A DNA stretch of 9,917 nt, taken from NCBI GenBank assembly GCA_017553665.1, contig JAFZKM010000318.1:1-9917 (forward strand). Direction: 5' to 3'. Source of the DNA: Lachnospiraceae bacterium. Its GTDB lineage: Bacteria > Bacillota_A > Clostridia > Lachnospirales > Lachnospiraceae. A model generated the notes under the pieces. It did not search any database, was not told where the DNA came from, and saw nothing but the letters and a program-made list of their open reading frames with translations. Shown one piece after another: positions 7,772 to 9,917 of the stretch. The translations under genes were made by a program, and so were the position numbers. The stretch's first letter is position 1; the number at the start of each line of letters is the position of its first letter.

Positions 7772-8731
7772 ATGCGTGTAGTTTTTATGGGTACGCCTGA
7801 GATAGCGGCAGGGATCCTGAAGACTTTGATAGCTTCGAGACATGAAGTGGTCGGTGTGGTTACCCAGCCCGACAAACCCAACGCGAGAGGAAACGAGATC
7901 ATTTTCTCGGATGTAAAGAAAGTGGCCATTGAGCATGACATTCCCGTGTTCCAGCCGGAAAAAGCATCCGAGGAGACATTTGTAGAATCCATAAAACAGC
8001 TGAATCCCGACATTATTGTTGTAGCTGCGTACGGTCAGATACTCCGCGAGAATATTCTTAATCTTCCGAAGTACCGCTGCATCAATGTGCATGCGTCGCT
8101 TCTTCCGAAGTACCGCGGCGCGTCGCCGATCCAGTGGGCCGTTATCAACGGCGAGAAAGAGACCGGCATTACGATCATGTACATGGAGAAGGGTCTGGAC
8201 ACCGGAGACATGATACTCACGCGAAAGCTCGAGCTGGCGCCCGATGAGACGGCAGGAAGCCTTCACGACAGACTGATGGAGCTCGGCGGACCGACGCTGC
8301 TTGAGGCGATGGACCGGATCGAGGCAGGTACCGCGCATCCCATTCCCCAGAACAATGACGAAGCCACCTATGTCGGCATGATCAAAAAGAGCATGGGTGA
8401 GCTCGATTTCAATAATAAGTCGGAATATCTGGAGAGGCTGATCAGGGGACTGATACCCTGGCCCGGAGCATTTACGTTTATTGACGGAAAGATGCTGAAG
8501 ATCTGGAAGACAGAGGTTTCTGACCGCACGATGGACGGAAAAGAGCCCGTTCCCGGAAGGATGTTTGCGGACAAAGAGGAGTTGTTTGTTGAGACTGCGG
8601 ACGGCAGCCTGAATCTGGTAACCGTACAGCTCGAAGGAAAAAAGCGCATGCCGGCAGGTGATTTCCTGAGAGGCTATAAGTTCGCGGACGGTACTGTCTG
8701 CGGCAGAAAGAATGAAGAGGCAGGCGAATAA
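7772..8731 (+). CDS. fmt: Methionyl-tRNA formyltransferase
   Basis: Fmt transfers a formyl group from 10-formyl-tetrahydrofolate to initiator Met-tRNA, making the fMet-tRNA used to begin translation. The 319-residue protein starts MRVVFMGTPEIA, typical of the family. The catalytic triad is visible as Asn105 and His107 in INVHASLLPKYRG, and Asp143 in LDTGD. The N-terminal Rossmann-like formyltransferase domain covers about 1-190. The C-terminal OB-fold tRNA-binding domain covers about 205-315, including RGLIPWPGAFT. AAAGGAG at 7759-7765 lies six bases before the ATG. An in-frame 16-base direct repeat (8062-8077 and 8101-8116) encodes LPKYR twice around the active-site Asn/His. The stop codon lies in the loop of a strong hairpin. 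Confidence 0.97.
   Translation: MRVVFMGTPEIAAGILKTLIASRHEVVGVVTQPDKPNARGNEIIFSDVKKVAIEHDIPVFQPEKASEETFVESIKQLNPDIIVVAAYGQILRENILNLPKYRCINVHASLLPKYRGASPIQWAVINGEKETGITIMYMEKGLDTGDMILTRKLELAPDETAGSLHDRLMELGGPTLLEAMDRIEAGTAHPIPQNNDEATYVGMIKKSMGELDFNNKSEYLERLIRGLIPWPGAFTFIDGKMLKIWKTEVSDRTMDGKEPVPGRMFADKEELFVETADGSLNLVTVQLEGKKRMPAGDFLRGYKFADGTVCGRKNEEAGE
8062..8116 (+). repeat. In-frame 16-bp direct repeat inside fmt
   Basis: TCTTCCGAAGTACCGC occurs at 8062-8077 and again at 8101-8116, offset by 39 bases (13 codons) and therefore in frame. Both copies encode (L)PKYR. The second is the conserved LLPKYRG of the catalytic loop. In the first, many family members have a small residue such as Gly where this copy has Arg. 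The identical codons suggest local copying or chance codon convergence. Confidence 0.7.
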
Positions 8732-8740
8732 GCGCCTGCC
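8719..8740 (+). other. Perfect 8-bp hairpin enclosing the fmt stop codon
   Basis: GGCAGGCG at 8719-8726 is the exact reverse complement of CGCCTGCC at 8733-8740. The six-base loop AATAAG holds the fmt TAA (8729-8731). The stem is GC-rich and should be stable, but no T-run follows (GCGATAAATACG), so it is not a normal intrinsic terminator. It could protect an upstream mRNA end, pause polymerase, or influence ribosome release at fmt. Confidence 0.6.
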
Positions 8741-8759
8741 GCGATAAATACGAAATAAC

Positions 8760-8841
8760 GGGAGGGCCTGTGTTATGGCAGATATCAGAAACGATTGCCT
8801 GAATATGATCGTTGCTGTTCTCGAAGAGCACAGGCCCTCTC
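8760..8841 (+). promoter_or_regulatory. Possible SD-sequestering helix of rsmB
   Basis: GGGAGGGCCTGTGTT at 8760-8774 can pair with AGCACAGGCCCTCTC at 8827-8841. The helix has 15 consecutive pairs: 13 Watson-Crick, including an 11-bp perfect core (8762-8772 with 8829-8839), and two G-U. The 5' arm contains the whole rsmB SD (GGGAGG, 8760-8765) and ends immediately before the ATG at 8775. The loop is 52 bases of early coding sequence. Such a helix would compete with ribosome binding. The pairing is seen in the sequence; the regulatory role is inferred. Confidence 0.5.
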
Positions 8842-9917
8842 ATCTTGTCATCGCGGACTGTCTTGACTCGCATTCCGAACTTACGGATATTGACAGGAGC
8901 TTCGTAAAGCGGCTGGTCATGGGTGTTATAGAGCGCAGGATCATGCTGGACCATGTAATTGACGCGGTATCGAAGACAAAGACGGCAAAGATGAAGCCTG
9001 TTGTCCGCAATATCATCCGCATGGGCGTTTATCAGCTGCTGTACATGAATGTTCCGGATTCCGCCGCCTGCAATGAGTCGGTAAAACTTGCGAAGAAGCG
9101 CGGACTGGTTAACTTAAGCGGCTTTGTAAACGGTGTTTTGAGAAATATCGCGAGACAGAAGGCGGAACTGACAGATCTGTCGGCGGTGAAGGGGGATTTA
9201 CAGCGCCTGAGTCTTGAGTATTCGCTGCCTGAATGGATAGTGAGGTATTTCATTGATAATTACGGCGCGGAGGCGTCTGAGAAAGCATTTAAGCATTATC
9301 TGACGCCGTCAAAGACATTTATCAGATGCAATTCATCGAGGATCGCGCCCGATGAGCTGGCTGAGAGACTCGAAAAACAGGGGATCGCGGTTGAACGGAC
9401 GGGTATTGAGCGCTGCATGGCTATCGCAGGGTTCACGTCTCCGGGCAGTATTCCGGAGTTCAAAGAAGGCCTGTTCTCCGTACAGGATATGAGTTCGGTG
9501 ATGGCCGGAGAGATAGCGAATATTAAAGGTGACGAGCGGGTCCTCGACCTGTGCGCGGCTCCGGGCGGCAAGAGCATGAACATTGCAGACAGGATGATAA
9601 ATGCCGGAACTGTGGGATCGCAGGACTCAAAGAAACAGACAGAACGCCGCGGAAGCGTTCTTTCATGCGATATTTCGGAGCAGAAGGTCCGCATGATCAG
9701 AGAGAATGTCGACAGATGCGGCTTTAAGAATATTGAGACACGCGTCAATGACGCCTCTGTTTTTGTTCCTGAATTTGAGAATGCTTTTGACATTGTTATC
9801 GCCGATGTTCCCTGTTCGGGTCTCGGCATCATCGGACGCAAGCCTGATATCAAATACAATATGACTCCGGAAGGGCAGAAGGAGCTTGTAACGCTGCAGC
9901 GCAGCATTCTGGAAAAC
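8775..9917 (+). CDS. rsmB: 16S rRNA (cytosine-967-C5)-methyltransferase RsmB (3' partial)
   Basis: RsmB methylates C967 of 16S rRNA (E. coli numbering) with S-adenosylmethionine. The frame is open from the ATG to the window end, giving 381 codons of an expected 430-450. Residues 1 to about 135 form the NusB-like RNA-binding domain, with VRNIIRMGVYQLLYM and a later GFVNGVLRNI typical of it. The methyltransferase domain shows SAM motif I LDLCAAPGGKS at 257-267 and motif IV DVPCSGLG at 344-351, with Cys347. The second essential Cys, in motif VI, would lie just past the window edge and cannot be checked. A hydrophilic stretch of about 13 residues (281-293, rich in Q, S, K, E and R) looks inserted after the motif I helix. 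GGGAGG at 8760-8765 is nine bases upstream. The gap to fmt is 43 bases. Confidence 0.95.
   Translation, partial: MADIRNDCLNMIVAVLEEHRPSHLVIADCLDSHSELTDIDRSFVKRLVMGVIERRIMLDHVIDAVSKTKTAKMKPVVRNIIRMGVYQLLYMNVPDSAACNESVKLAKKRGLVNLSGFVNGVLRNIARQKAELTDLSAVKGDLQRLSLEYSLPEWIVRYFIDNYGAEASEKAFKHYLTPSKTFIRCNSSRIAPDELAERLEKQGIAVERTGIERCMAIAGFTSPGSIPEFKEGLFSVQDMSSVMAGEIANIKGDERVLDLCAAPGGKSMNIADRMINAGTVGSQDSKKQTERRGSVLSCDISEQKVRMIRENVDRCGFKNIETRVNDASVFVPEFENAFDIVIADVPCSGLGIIGRKPDIKYNMTPEGQKELVTLQRSILEN

Noticed and set aside
1..9917. CRISPR arrays, tRNA or rRNA genes, insertion sequences, phage or defence genes
   Set aside because: No repeat-spacer pattern, tRNA-like arms, transposase motifs or terminal inverted repeats were seen. 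The window is almost fully occupied by core genes.

Overview
The window reads as one dense, single-direction stretch of bacterial housekeeping genes. All seven recognisable genes lie on the + strand with short gaps. The organism is most likely a member of the Bacillota, class Clostridia, perhaps Lachnospiraceae-like. The reasons are the priA-def-fmt-rsmB order typical of that phylum, strong Shine-Dalgarno (SD) sites, a TTG start on priA, a MurE with the DNPR signature of meso-diaminopimelate addition, and roughly balanced base composition. The family-level placement is an inference.

Layout. Positions 1-143 hold the last codons of an unidentified gene. A good sigma-70/SigA-type promoter overlaps its stop and drives recN (DNA repair ATPase). 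Twenty-seven bases later comes glgA (glycogen synthase), then an 83-base structured gap. The next run is murE (peptidoglycan precursor ligase), priA (replication restart helicase), def (peptide deformylase), fmt (Met-tRNA formyltransferase) and rsmB (16S rRNA m5C methyltransferase). rsmB has no stop before the window ends, so only 381 codons are seen. Gaps from murE to fmt are 14-22 bases, which suggests one transcript. No strong intrinsic terminator was found anywhere.

How the genes fit together. def and fmt act at opposite ends of the N-formyl-methionine cycle: Fmt formylates the initiator tRNA, and Def removes the formyl group from finished chains. rsmB modifies the ribosome, priA reloads the replisome, recN supports double-strand break repair and murE builds the cell wall. 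glgA is the outlier, a carbon-storage gene with no other glycogen gene in view.

No new multi-gene system is visible. The most interesting signals are at RNA level around the fmt/rsmB junction. A perfect 8-bp hairpin has the fmt stop codon in its loop. Twenty bases further on, the rsmB SD lies entirely inside a potential 15-bp helix (13 Watson-Crick pairs, 2 G-U) formed with rsmB codons 18-23. If real, this would hide the ribosome binding site.
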